From the NCBI GenBank assembly GCA_016647705.1, contig CM028329.1, positions 59,289,231 to 59,353,230 of the forward strand: 64,000 nt of DNA, in the 5' to 3' direction. The translations under genes and the position numbers were made by a program. A model generated the notes under the pieces. It made no database searches, was not told where the DNA came from, and was given only the letters and a program-made list of their open reading frames with translations. Position 1 is the first letter of the stretch. Each line of letters begins with the position of its first letter. Positions 1-10,639 of this stretch are shown in pieces. This DNA is from Eucommia ulmoides (Eukaryota > Streptophyta > Magnoliopsida > Garryales > Eucommiaceae).

Positions 1-570
1 ACTATTTTAAGAAGTTTAATGGGCGCTTTCAACTTCCTGCATTTTCTCGCTCTCATTCACAAATTTTATTCACTCACCCCCCACATACACATATATGCGA
101 ATTTAAATCAGAGGAGACACGCCCTATCATTTTGACCAATACACAAGACGTTCTTGTGATTCTAATAATACTTAATACATTTCTTATTTTTTCAATTTGG
201 TTATCTGAAATACCCCATACTATATTTTATTGACGATAATATTGTTGCAATATAATATATTTTATTTCAAAATTTTTATTTTTATTTTCTATTTATCTTT
301 TCCATTCTAAGTGTTTGGACGACGAAGAGAACGGAGAAAAAAAAAAACAGTTAGAGATGTCTATAAAATTCTTTAAAAATGATCAAGCCTTATGTACATG
401 ACTACTTATCTTCCAAAATTATAATGCGAATAATTATTTGGACTTACGTAGAATGATTAAGAAACTAATAGTATGTTTAAATATTAACTAGAAGGACCAA
501 ATTGTGATAGTTGTGAAAGTTTAGGGTACAAAGTGTAACAAATATTTTTTCAGTAACTTGGGACCCACAT
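1..570. repeat. Intergenic AT-rich stretch with decayed MITE half
   Basis: No gene is visible upstream of the mTERF leader. From about 300 to 545 the sequence matches the right half of a miniature transposon family seen elsewhere in the window (for example 5834-6283). It ends in a block reading 'accaaattgtgat...gtttagggtacaaagtgt', the complement of the family's usual 'acactttgtacccctaaag' end. The left end is not recognisable. The transition to GC-richer sequence near 560 marks the probable promoter and leader of the next gene. Confidence 0.45.
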
Positions 571-579
571 TTGAAGATA

Positions 580-1299
580 TCTCACGCGCTCGCTCTCTGA
601 ATCTCTAGTTCACTCCATCTTTCCTCCTTCTAACCATCCCAAAACCGTAGCGGAGCCGCCGCCTCCATCAAGCGACGGCGCCACCGTCATCGGCGTGAGC
701 TGCCGCTACTCACGGGTAAGTTCTCTATCCTCCTCCTCCAGCTGAGCCTCCGGCACGTCTTCTCGGAGACTCTACTTGAGTATTTGAGAACTTTTTGAGC
801 CAATCTGAGCTAGAAGAAGAACTTTCGAGCGATTTGAAACTTCTTTGAACTAATCGGAACAAATGGAACGATTTTGGTTTTGAATTTGAATGTGAAAATC
901 TTTGACAGTCATTTGACCGCCGGTTCACCTCCACTGGCATCCTTCGCCGGTGCCGGTGCTGCGGTGGAGCACCGGATTTTCACATTCAGTTTCAACCATA
1001 AGCCGATCATTGAACAACTCTCTCTCTCGAACGCCTCCGGTCATCGTTTCTATGAAATTTGGATGTAATTTTGCAATTTGATTTTGGATTTAAATTCTGA
1101 ATTTCGTGATTCTAGGGTAGAATCAAAATCATCATAATCACGCGATGCATTCTTTTTCAGGAATTAGATTTGTTTCTTACTATGATTTCTCACTTTCACT
1201 TTCAATTTCAATTTCATATCCATCTCATCACACTGATTACATCATCCCTTGTTCTTATTGCAGCTCCGGTGGATTCAAAAATTCACTCACATCACAATC
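580..1299 (+). promoter_or_regulatory. 5' leader of the mTERF gene with a leader intron
   Basis: A GC- and pyrimidine-rich leader begins near 580. It meets a strong donor (CACGG|GTAAGT, intron from 716), and an acceptor TTATTGCAG ends at 1263, leaving about 36 bases of leader before the ATG at 1300. The 548-base leader intron is inferred from splice signals only. Leader introns are common in plant genes and often raise expression. The exact transcription start is not determined. Confidence 0.6.
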
Positions 1300-2808
1300 A
1301 TGAAGGCTGTAAGTTATTCTAGCTTTACAAAGCCTAATTTTTTGCTTATACATTATGAATTAGCTTCTCTTAGATTCCATAAACCCCAATTAATTTCATC
1401 ACCAAGTAGAGCAATCACATCGAGTTCTATCGGCAAGTCTTCAAAATTAAACGCAATTCGAATGGGTCGAAAACAAGAAAGCCCTTCTTCTTTCTACACT
1501 CATCCAAGTTTACAAGAGATGAGAAATGAGAGGATTGAAAATCGAACCCGTGTCTATGATTTCTTAAGGAAGATCGGCATTGTACCCGATGAACTTGATG
1601 GATTGGAACTCCCGGTAACGGTTGAAGTCATGAAAGAACGAGTCGATTTTCTACACAAATTAGGGCTCAAAGTCGAAGATATCAATAACTATCCCCTCGT
1701 GCTTGGCTGTAGCGTGAAGAAAAACATGATTCCGGTTCTAGATTATCTCGGAAAATTGGGCGTTCGAAAATCCAATTTAACCGAATTTTTACGAAGATAC
1801 CCTCAGGTCCTCCACGCTAGTGTCGTCGTCGATTTAGCCCCAGTTGTTAAGTATCTACAAGGGATGGATATCAAACCGAACGACATTCCTAGGGTATTAG
1901 AGAAGTATCCGGAAGTTTTAGGATTTAAGCTTGAGGGGACAATGAGCACTTCGGTCGCCTATTTGGTCGGAATCGGGGTAACAAGAAGAGAAATCGGTAG
2001 GGCTTTAACGAAATATCCCGAGATTTTGGGGATGAGGGTGGGGAGAGTGATTAAACCGTTCGTCGAATATTTAGAAACCTTAGGCATACCGAGATTAGCC
2101 GTGGCAAGACTCATCGAAACCCGTCCTCATATCCTTGGATTCGGGCTCGAAGAAAAAGTGAAGCCAAACGTGAAATCGCTCTTGGATTTCAACGTTCGGC
2201 CAAAAATGGTGTCATCAGTGATCGCTCAGTATCCAGAGATCCTCGGGATGGAGCTCGATAAGAAACTCACAATTCAACGGGGATTCTTGAATTCGATCAT
2301 CAGTTCGGGTCCGGACGATTTTGGGAGAATCGTCGAGAAAATGCCTCAGATTGTCAATCTCAACAATTCGTCTGTGGTGAAACACGTCGATTTCTTTAAA
2401 AAGTGCGGATTTTCGTCAGAACAGACGAGGAAGATGGTTGTGGGTTGTCCACAATTGCTAGCGTTGAGTCTCGACATCATGAAAAACACGTTCGATTATT
2501 TTGAGAAGGAGATGGGAAGGGATTTGGACGATTTGGTCGAATTTCCTGCGTTCTTCACTTACAGGTTGGAATCGACTGTAAAACCAAGGCATCGATTGGT
2601 TGCGGAGAAGGGATTGAAGTGTTCATTGGCTTGGCTTCTTAATTGTTCTGACGAGAAATTCGAGGAGAGGATGAATTACGATTCGTTCGAGATTGAGGAA
2701 ATAGAAATGGAGGAGTTTGATATGAATAGCTTAATGGGACCGAAAGAGGAGGAGGAGGAGTCGGGTTCCGATTTTGATGATGAAAGCGATGATGAATACC
2801 GATTGTGA
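1300..2808 (+). CDS. MTERF4: mTERF4-type organelle transcription/splicing factor
   Basis: Encodes a 502-residue protein in one exon. The ATG at 1300 is preferred because upstream in-frame sequence is leader intron. An N-terminal Ser/Arg-rich stretch (about residues 1-60) lacks acidic residues and looks like an organelle transit peptide. From about residue 80 to 440 there are repeated mTERF helices with the motif 'YP.(V/I)LG' or 'P.ILG' (YPLVLG, YPQVLH, YPEVLG, YPEILG twice, RPHILG, MPQIV, CPQLL). They form the right-handed nucleic-acid-binding solenoid of the family. The last about 40 residues are very acidic (EEEEESGSDFDDESDDEYRL), as I recall for the Arabidopsis protein BSM/RUG2 (mTERF4, At4g02990), which is needed for plastid group II intron splicing and for plastid and mitochondrial gene expression. 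Length and tail fit that orthologue group. The function is carried over from the family and is not shown here. Confidence 0.93.
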   Translation: MKAVSYSSFTKPNFLLIHYELASLRFHKPQLISSPSRAITSSSIGKSSKLNAIRMGRKQESPSSFYTHPSLQEMRNERIENRTRVYDFLRKIGIVPDELDGLELPVTVEVMKERVDFLHKLGLKVEDINNYPLVLGCSVKKNMIPVLDYLGKLGVRKSNLTEFLRRYPQVLHASVVVDLAPVVKYLQGMDIKPNDIPRVLEKYPEVLGFKLEGTMSTSVAYLVGIGVTRREIGRALTKYPEILGMRVGRVIKPFVEYLETLGIPRLAVARLIETRPHILGFGLEEKVKPNVKSLLDFNVRPKMVSSVIAQYPEILGMELDKKLTIQRGFLNSIISSGPDDFGRIVEKMPQIVNLNNSSVVKHVDFFKKCGFSSEQTRKMVVGCPQLLALSLDIMKNTFDYFEKEMGRDLDDLVEFPAFFTYRLESTVKPRHRLVAEKGLKCSLAWLLNCSDEKFEERMNYDSFEIEEIEMEEFDMNSLMGPKEEEEESGSDFDDESDDEYRL

Positions 2809-2811
2809 TTC

Positions 2812-2872
2812 AAGGAGTAGTCTAGTGGTACGGCTTACCGCTTACTAGTCGAATCTGACCGGGTGTGTGAAT
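2812..2872 (+). repeat. tRNA-like / SINE head remnant with A and B boxes
   Basis: Just after the mTERF stop codon, TAGTCTAGTGGTA resembles an internal pol III A box. About 30 bases on, AGTCGAATCTGACC resembles a B box. The spacing is tRNA-like, but no acceptor stem or cloverleaf closes. It is best read as the head of a tRNA-derived SINE inside the 3' UTR. It is short, so chance resemblance is possible. Confidence 0.4.
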
Positions 2873-2989
2873 TTAAACAAAAAAAAATGGAAAATTTTTT
2901 AATGTTTGATTAAAATGGTGGGTTGGGTTTGTTTTTGCTTTCTTTCGTAGATAATCTGTTTTTGGGTTTTTTAATATGTGGTGAATTTA

Positions 2990-3111
2990 GGTCCTGTTTG
3001 GGAACACATAGTTGGGATTCGAAATAAACGTTTAGAAATTTTTAGACATTTACATGCGTCCGTTACTAGTTCCAATTCCGAGGTTCCAATTTCATGCAAC
3101 CAAACGCTACC
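2990..3111. mobile_element. Tourist-like MITE, 122 bp, TTA target duplication
   Basis: Ends GGTCCTGTTTGGG and (reverse complement) GGTAGCGTTTGGTTG form an imperfect terminal inverted repeat. TTA flanks both sides (2987-2989 and 3112-3114). The three-base TTA duplication and GTTTGG ends fit PIF/Harbinger-derived Tourist MITEs. Confidence 0.6.
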
Positions 3112-3169
3112 TTAATGTTTTCTTTGTGAACTTATGGTGGTATGAATGAAGCACTTTCTTTACTTTCCA

Positions 3170-3691
3170 AATGGCAGATTTCTGTTTTTTGTTCTTGGAA
3201 ACTGGAAATAGAAACAAAATATAGGAAAAACAAATCCAGTAACCTGTTTTAGTTCTTTGATTTCTGTTTCTGCTGTCAAAATATTGGGATTAATGTAAAT
3301 AAATGTGTTTCTGTTTTTAAAATTTTGAGGGTAATTTGAGATTATTTCTTGAATTTCTTGAGAATTTGAAAAACAAAAAAAAAAAATGTTGATTCTTATT
3401 TATTCTCACAAAATTATTTCCACTACTATTTTGCCGGCCATCACTTTCCCTGGCCACGAACACCACCATGCCGTCCACCATATATTAAAAAAGAAAAAAA
3501 AAACAAATATTGTAACCAAGTGTGTTTCTCGTTTTTGTTTTCATAAATTAAAAGAAACAGTTTCAGAATAATGGTGGTTATGAATTTTATTTCTATTTCT
3601 GACATACTGAACAGAATTCCTATGTCATCCCAATTTATTAAAATTAGAAATAGAAAAACAAAAACATTAAACCAAACGCCACCTAAGGCTA
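3170..3691. mobile_element. MITE relic of the 'aaacgccacc' family
   Basis: Similar over most of its length to the better-bounded copy at 34842-35261: shared blocks around 'gggattaatgta', 'ttgattcttat', 'aaattaaaagaaacag' and the right end CCAAACGCCACC followed by TAA. The left boundary is not clear. It lies downstream of the mTERF gene. The open frames inside it are fortuitous. Confidence 0.5.
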
Positions 3692-4464
3692 CATTCGATT
3701 ATTGTTTTTGTTCCTTGGTTTTGTTTTTTTTTGCTCTTGAAAAATTGGCCGATTCTTGAAACAAATTTCTGGAAACAAAACAAAAATGGTCCCATATTTC
3801 CTTGTTTATGTTCTCAATAACCATATGAAAACACCAAGACTCCTTTTATTTAGTGTTTCTGTTCCCAAATTTTTTATTTTTATTCCCAAAAACTAAGAAT
3901 AGCACCAGAAATATGAGAACAAAAAGGAGGAGCATTTTTGTTTTGCTCCAATATTTTTATAACTTTATGAGAAGAAAATATAAATTTGAAAACATTTTTT
4001 TTTAAAAAGATATTTCACTAAAAATTAAGATTGATTCAAGAGTAATAGATAAATGAAATTAAATGATAAAAAAATTGGGAGAAAAATTCCCGTACACAAA
4101 TTTCAATTTTGTACCTTTCTTTTGAAAAAAAAAAACTAAGGGCACCTATAAGAGGCGCTCCTGTCCATTTCCGCCATTACTATTTCCGTCATTTACCTTC
4201 TAATTGACCCATTTTTTTTTCGTATTTATACCTAAATAATCAATATAGACACGGATAATCCTAGTAAAACCAGAAAGAAAAACTCCTAAAACACTCATTT
4301 TCAAGTATAATCATGCGTCTTTCTTACAAAGCAATCTGTCCTACAAATAACCATAGTAAAACAACTACGTATAACAGACAAAACAGAAACAAAAATATAA
4401 GAACAATAAAAAAACATTTCTGTTCCAGGATTTTTGGGAACAGAAACACCAAACAAACAAGATA
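3692..4464. other. Gene-free spacer with MITE-like debris
   Basis: AT-rich sequence with GTTTCTGTTCC-type blocks similar to the neighbouring MITE. At 4420-4460 the 'cagaaacaccaaacaaac' block abuts the stop codon of the minus-strand MBD gene, so that gene's 3' UTR is probably transposon-derived. No coding signal was seen. Confidence 0.4.
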
Positions 4465-7247
4465 TCAAGCATCACCACCACCATCATCAACAACAACATC
4501 ATCCTCTCTTGATATTTTAGCTCTTTTAGAACCCTTCCTCAAAACATTCTCAGGCAGAGTCTCCTCCATTATTTTGGGAGTAGAAAAACTAAAATCTGAA
4601 ACAGAAACACCTTCTTGTTCTGGGTGTTCCTTCAAGAAATGTGCTACCTCATTAGGCGTTCTCATTTTTTTACCGGTCGGAGTCACATAATAAGCATCCA
4701 ACCTGGCAAAATCTTTTCTCATAACCAGTTCCCTCTTAAACCCCTCCGGGGGTTTAGGGAGGTTTGGTCTGTCTATAACCCAAGTTCGCGTAGAATCGTA
4801 CTCAATATCGCCCGGGTCTGAACAAGAAATACCGGGTTTTCTATCGCATAAAAACGGGTCCTCTATGAACTTACTCCTTATCTCTTCAAACTCCTCTAGT
4901 GAATCTATTATTCTCCATTTGAAGCATTTTTCGCACTGTGCGGCTAACAAATCCACGGCTCGCCCGGGCTGTGGTGAAAGATTGAGAACAATTCAGCACA
5001 AAAATTAGACGAGAACGAAAAAAAAATTATAATTGATGAAGAAAAATATTATTCTTGAATATATTCAGTACCGTTGAATCATAATTGCTAGTAGATTTTC
5101 GGAACAAGTTTCTATGTTTGTTCCCATTCTGGAAACTGAAACATTAACATGTTTGGTTTGAGGCAATAGAATCGCATTCTAAAGGAATGGAATCGAATTT
5201 TGAATAGACGTACATTCAAATTTTAACTCCATTCAGTCGGAATTAAATTCCATTACGTCTAACCAATCCTATTTTTTATTGTTTGTTCTGTTTGAACAAT
5301 GAAACATACAATCACGTTCTATTTTAACTAATTTTTTAATTTATATTTTACTCTAATTACACGAGGAAATGACATTTGAACACTAGAAAATAGTCAGCTA
5401 GTTAATTTAAGTGTTTCTAATTCTTATAACCAAACATTAAATTTATAACAATTTATAAACTGACTAATTGAAAAACAGTATAATTCACCGATTGAAGGAC
5501 AACCAACCAGGCTCTAAACAAACGCCACCTTAACTTCTAACATCAAAAAAAAAAATGGAATACCTTCAATTCCATTGTGTCTGTTTTGCTCCTAGATTTT
5601 TAAACAATTTTTTTAGAATATCACAGAATTGTTCCCGGATTTTCTTCGTAGTCGAGGAGGAGGGGGGGGGGGGGGGCAAAAACACTAAACGAACGTCACC
5701 TTGACATCTAAGATCTAGCATTGCGATTACTAGTGTCGATTATTGCTTTATAAACTACTAGTTTTGTAAATGTCTCCAACCATTCCATGATCGAAAATAT
5801 GTAAAATATGTCAAGTTTTTTGAATACATATTAGGGGTTTTGACACTTTGTACCCCTAAAGTTTGACAAAAATCTCACTTTTGTCCCTATGATTTCAATT
5901 TAAACATACAACCCCTTAAAGTTTATTAATCATCCCACTACAGTCCAAGTCATTATCCTCATTACAAATTTCGATTAAAATCAATCACCTACAATGCACC
6001 TAACTGATTTTAAGAGGCTCTATAAGCAATTATAGCTTTCTCATTCCCTTCAATTCTCCTTCCTGCTCAAATACTGACATAAGACACACAAACACACATG
6101 TATAGTTTTTCTTTTCTTTTTTTCTAAAGAAAAAGGGGAAAGGAAGAGGTTAGAAATGGTCATAAAAACTCCTTAAAAATAGTTGGGTGCAAGAACTTTA
6201 GGGTGTCATGTATTCAAATTATAACTATGGGGACCAAAGTGAAATAATGGTCAAACTTCAGGGGTTCAAAGTACCAAAACACCTACACGTTATTTTGACA
6301 AATTGAGTAAATATAGTTTGTGAATTGAACCACAACCAAACAGGTCCTTAAACCAATAATAGTAAGAACAGTTCATAACGATTAAATCCATGAATCTCTT
6401 TCTTCAATTGAGCACAATTAATGAGCAGCTAATCCTAGGGGTGTGCAACAGGCGGTTTGGACAAAAACCGCGAACCAAACCAATACTAGGCGGGTTGGGT
6501 TAGTTTGAACCGTGAACCGCCTAATGATATGCGGGTTGGGGCAGGTTGGACTAGGTGGGTTGGCTAGTTTAAACCGTAGGCTACCCAATAGTGTGCGGGT
6601 TGGGCTTATTTTCAGGTTGGGTTAATTAGAATCGTAAATTGCCCAAGGCGACGAATAAATTTAGAAAGAAATTTTCACAAAGGTGAAAAATGAATTAGGA
6701 TTTAGGAAGAACGAAGATAACAAGATACAAGAGGAATGATTGACGATGGTTGGAACAGACAAAAACCTTAGGCAACGGCTTAGATTTATATCATCACAAA
6801 AGACGTTCTTTTGTATTCTACTTGGCGGGCGGGTTGAACCCGTAAAAAAATGGACCAAACCGTGACCCGCTCATTCATGTGCGGGTTTCAAGGCTTATGA
6901 CCTGTGCAATGTGCGGGTTAGTATTGGACGGGTTTTTTGCGGTGCGGTTTGGACGGTTTTGGCGGGTTGGACGATGCACACCCCTACCAGTTCCTCAAAA
7001 TTCAATCAACAAATTGCAGGAGAAATAATAAAAGGAAGCAATTATCGTTGTAATTAATGAGAAAAAGTTGAAAATCGTTGAATGATTTAGATCAAATAAT
7101 GTTGTAGGACTAAAAAGGGCAAATTATTGAGAGATAGTACTGTGCGTCAGTGCGTGTTGGCGTGAAATTTAGGGAAGGAATCCGAGAATTGAGCCCTAAT
7201 TTGAATTTGAGAAAGGGACGAAGTCGTACCTTATTGTCCTTCACCAT
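4465..7247 (-). CDS. Methyl-CpG-binding-domain protein with CW zinc finger (MBD1/2/4 class)
   Basis: Two coding exons on the minus strand. Exon 1 is 7247-7230 (six codons, MVKDNK, with an in-frame stop shortly upstream of the ATG), donor AATAAG|GTACGA. Exon 2 is 4968-4465, acceptor TTCACCACAG. The join is in phase and gives 173 residues. The CW zinc finger has Cys18, Cys21, Cys47 and Cys55, with Trp24 and Trp69. The MBD follows at about residues 75-125 (GFKRELVMRKDF, YYVTPTGKKMRT, VAHFLKEHPE). The order CW then MBD matches Arabidopsis MBD1, 2 and 4; the size is closest to MBD4. Known CW domains read histone H3K4 methylation, and plant MBDs of this class do not all bind methylated CpG, so the ligand is uncertain. 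A nuclear chromatin role is inferred. The 2261-base intron (4969-7229) is full of small transposons. Exon 1 is less certain than exon 2. Confidence 0.85.
5330..5525. repeat. Dispersed repeat shared with 44840-45065
   Basis: Blocks such as 'attacacgag', 'tataacaatttataaa', 'ctgactaattgaaaaa' and 'ggaggacaaccaa' recur in the same order at 44840-45065 inside the sugar-transporter intron, and in part near 29350. It is non-coding, probably a MITE relic. Boundaries are approximate. Confidence 0.5.
5834..6283. mobile_element. MULE-like MITE with long inverted repeats, 450 bp
   Basis: The left arm begins GGGGTTTTGACACTTTG and the right arm reads back as GGTGTTTTGGTACTTTG. The arms match imperfectly for roughly 90 bases. 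Flanks are TACATATTA (5825-5833) and TACACGTTA (6284-6292), which agree at 7 of 9 positions, as expected for an aged nine-base Mutator-type duplication. It lies inside the MBD intron. Relatives are at 54127-54642, about 51513-52412 and, more weakly, 21555-22285 and 31855-32175. Confidence 0.65.
6436..6986. mobile_element. Terminal-inverted-repeat element with TAGGGGTGTGCA ends
   Basis: Starts TAGGGGTGTGCAACAGG and ends with the complement of TAGGGGTGTGCATCGTC. The interior is rich in 'gcgggttgg' and 'aaccgtgaacc' motifs. Such ends are frequent in plant hAT-like non-autonomous elements. No clean eight-base target duplication is left. It lies within the MBD intron. Confidence 0.5.
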
Positions 7248-7440
7248 GTCCGCCAGAAGCTAGATCTAGATGCTCTTCACTCTATCTTCGAGTTTCTGAA
7301 TTCAAAGCCTGATCTAATACGGCACGTCACAGCACAGCCACGCCGATCGCCGAACCTCTCACTCTCTCTCTCTCTCTCTCTCTCTTCACAGCAACACCAC
7401 GCCGATCGCCAAATCGTCCATCGATTGGCTTCCTATCTGT
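7248..7440 (-). promoter_or_regulatory. Probable 5' UTR/promoter of the MBD gene with a CT microsatellite
   Basis: Upstream (minus sense) of the MBD ATG is GC-richer sequence with two 'cacgccgatcgcc' copies flanking a pure CT/GA run (7357-7386). GA/CT runs in the leader are common in plant promoters. The transcription start is not resolved. Confidence 0.45.
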
Positions 7441-8178
7441 AGGGATAGCCATTAAAACCGAACCGATGGGTAATACCACCGAATCGAACCGAGCGATCTG
7501 ATATTAATATCAACTAAATAATTTTAGTCGTGATTTTAGTTTTAAATTTAGCAACTGAATCGATTCTGATTTTAAAATAATAACTGCGTAATCAAATCAC
7601 GTGACCGGAACCGTGAGTCGAATCATGTAACCTATATATTAGGGTTGGTCATAGGTCGGGCTTGGGCTGAGTTTTAGGTAAGAAATTACGAAAATATGCA
7701 AGGCCCTAACCTGGTTCGGCCCTAAGATCGGGCCTTATTTTTTTTCCCCCAAACCCGGCCCTATCAAAATAATTAGGGCCCTAGCCCAACCCTCAGGCCC
7801 ACCCAGCCCTATAATTTTTTTTTTTAATTTAAAAATTAAATAAAAACAAAAACATAATCATTAGATTAATCACCAAACTTGCAATTGCTACAAATAATCA
7901 TCAGATGAATTTGCAATTGATGCAAATAATCACCAATTGCTGAAACTTACAAGTCTGCAGATTAATCACCAATTGCTGCAGTCCCACACCATTCATTTCT
8001 ACACAAAAACAAATCCATCGTCAATTGTTGCAATGTCAGGTTTGCCCAAGCCCGACCCTAATTTTACTCGGGCCTAAATTTTGCAGCCCAATCCCTAACC
8101 ATGGGCTCAAAATTTAGGCCCAAGCTCTAAAAATATCGGGTTGGGCTGGGCGGCCCCCCAAACCCATGACCATCTCTA

Positions 8179-8236
<58 letters not shown>

Positions 8237-8615
8237 TTTATTTTTTTAGTATTTAAAGTTTAATCTCTATTTTTTTATTTATTTATACTTTAACCCTAGT
8301 GTGTGTGTATATATATGCGTTTATTGTTGTATTTTATTTATCGTTGGGAATGTTTACCATTTATAATTTTGTTGTTTAATTTTTGTTTTTGAATTTTATG
8401 TTTATATTTTAGTTATGTTTTTGTTCATATATAAAAAAATAATGGTCTATGGTTTCGCGGTTTTGATTTTGATTAAAATTAAATGGTCCAATTTATAATA
8501 GTTTAGAAAAATTGGAGGTTTTGGTTTTGGTTTTGATTTTGGTTTTATATATGTTTAACGGTTTTTATTTTAATTTTGTATGAAATTGAGCCGAATACGG
8601 ACCATTGACATCCTT
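7441..8615. mobile_element. Nested inverted-repeat elements
   Basis: The outer unit has ends resembling each other as inverted repeats: 'tagggatagccattaaaacc' at the left, and 'taaggatgtcaatggtcc' read back from the right. Nested inside is a second unit (about 7641-8176) with ends AGGGTTGGTCATAGGTC and, read back, AGATGGTCATGGGTTTG, and with an interior rich in GGGCCCTAA/GGCCC blocks. Both look like hAT-type non-autonomous elements. Boundaries are approximate and no target duplications were confirmed. Confidence 0.4.
8180..8232. repeat. (AT)n microsatellite
   Basis: An uninterrupted AT dinucleotide run of about 50 bases directly after the nested element. Confidence 0.95.
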
Positions 8616-10639
8616 ACCTATATGATGTAAACCGTTTTTTTGGAAACTCTTATTTCTTTATTATTAATTTCATTTTTGTTTTTTACTTTAAACACCACAG
8701 CAAAAACTCTGATAAATAATAAATAAATAATTAAGTTCATTTTTTTATTTTATTAAATAAATTACTCATGCGTGATTGTCTGTTTCAGAACTTCAAAACA
8801 ACACATCAATCGTATTTTTACATCAAAATAACATAATAAATGTTAAATTCAACATTGTTAAAATTACTATGATTTTGAACATAATAATATAAAACACGCG
8901 ATTACATTTTAGAATTTAATCATATAAAGACTAAAAAAATTAATATATATCGTGATTACTTATTTTCTGTATTTAGGGCCCTAATTAAATGTTTTCTGTA
9001 TTTTAGGGCCCTAGAAATTTCTATCAAGAACATAATTTAGAATTAAATTTTTGGTTCCATGGCATTGTATTTTCAACTGCCCTGCATATAATTTGAATTT
9101 TATATGAGTAGAAAAATGATTTATTATGCGTGTTAGCGTTAATCGCATGTGTTAAATTTACGATATAAATTTAGAATTACATACCAACAAATTACATTTG
9201 TGCCTTTAGGCACGAGGTATAACTAATATTAAAAAGAAAAAAGAAAAAAAAAATATATATATATATATATAGTCCTTAAAATATATATAAATTGGGAAAT
9301 GAACCCAACTAACATAATAAAGTTTTTAGTCCTCAAGATATTTTAGAAATTAGTCATCTGTTCTTTGACCATCTTTTTTTCATAATTTACGTAGAGTGTC
9401 ATTCTGTAAAATATAGCAAATCATGAACATTCACATTTTTATTTTGTTATTTTTGAACATCTTAATATATTTTAACGCTAAATGTTCTGTTGCGAATGTT
9501 CATAATTTTTATGTGAACATATTACATTTTTGTTATGTTCACACGTTCTTCTATTTTACGTTATTTTGTTATGTTCACAAAATCCACGAAAAAGAACATT
9601 CATGCTCTTTGTGTTACGATCATTGACACTACTATTTGAAAAAAAAATATAAAAACAAATAAAAAACCATAAAAAATAAACCTTAAGATCAACAAAAACA
9701 AACTCGTTATGAACATTTACAAAAAACTAACCGATCAAAAAAACTGGAAAAATTAAGAACGAAAAAACCGATACGTACATTTTCACCAAACCACATGAAC
9801 ATCCACGAAAAAACAAACGAAGATCACAAAATTAACAAAAACACAACCGATATCAACATTCACCAACCACAATGACATATTCACCCCCGAACCTAAAAAT
9901 CAGCATGAACGTTAACTGTATCACAAACGAACATTCACCCAAATCCCAAAATCGATATAAACATTAACTGAGAAATAAACAAAAAAAAAAAAAAAAACGT
10001 TCACAATGAAAATAAACACAAAACTCCACCAAGATCAATAAAAGACTAACAAAATCAAAACAGATATGAAAAACGATAAGAAGGTCCACAACAAAAGTTC
10101 ATTATCACCATTGCCACCACCATAACAAATATTTCTCATCAACACACCACCACAATCAATATTTACTGTCACCACTACACAACAACAAATACTCACCATC
10201 ACAGCCATTATTGCAGGAAAAAATCTATTATCGCCACCGCCACAAAGCCAATAAATATTCCCATTACCGCTACCACCACAGTAAAAATTTGATTCGCCCT
10301 TGCCACCATTACCGCAAATTATGTTAACCACTGTCGCCGCCACAGCGAATATTTATTACCATTACTGTCAACACCACAACAAATATTTGTTTCTGCACAT
10401 TGATTCCAAAATTAATTATAACTAAACGGGGCTAAGTGATCAATGTGGAACATACAGTCTTTCCCACCCAAAAACTTACCCTATAGGCCTCCGTGCGTCG
10501 GCCCGTAATCATAGAGATTTAATATTCGATTTAGTAGTGCATTGAATTATGAATTGCGGATTGTTTAAACCAGAATTTTGTACTAAAGATCTTGCGGTTG
10601 AATGAATTGTTCTTGCTTAAGCTTAAATCACTCTATTTG
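8616..10639. other. Gene-free AT-rich spacer
   Basis: No supported gene. From 9420 to 10000 there are repeated 'gaacattcac' and 'tatgaacatt' words. From 10085 to 10390 there is a CCACCA/ATTACC-rich low-complexity tract, whose complement reads as a glycine-rich frame without homologous motifs. Short AT runs occur near 9252-9270. Confidence 0.6.

Noticed and set aside
725-1068. Open frames on both strands in the mTERF leader
   Set aside because: They lie in the inferred leader intron, have no domain similarity and overlap each other.
10035-10343. Gly/Cys-rich minus-strand frame
   Set aside because: It is the translation of a CCACCA-type low-complexity tract, with no recognisable domain or gene context.
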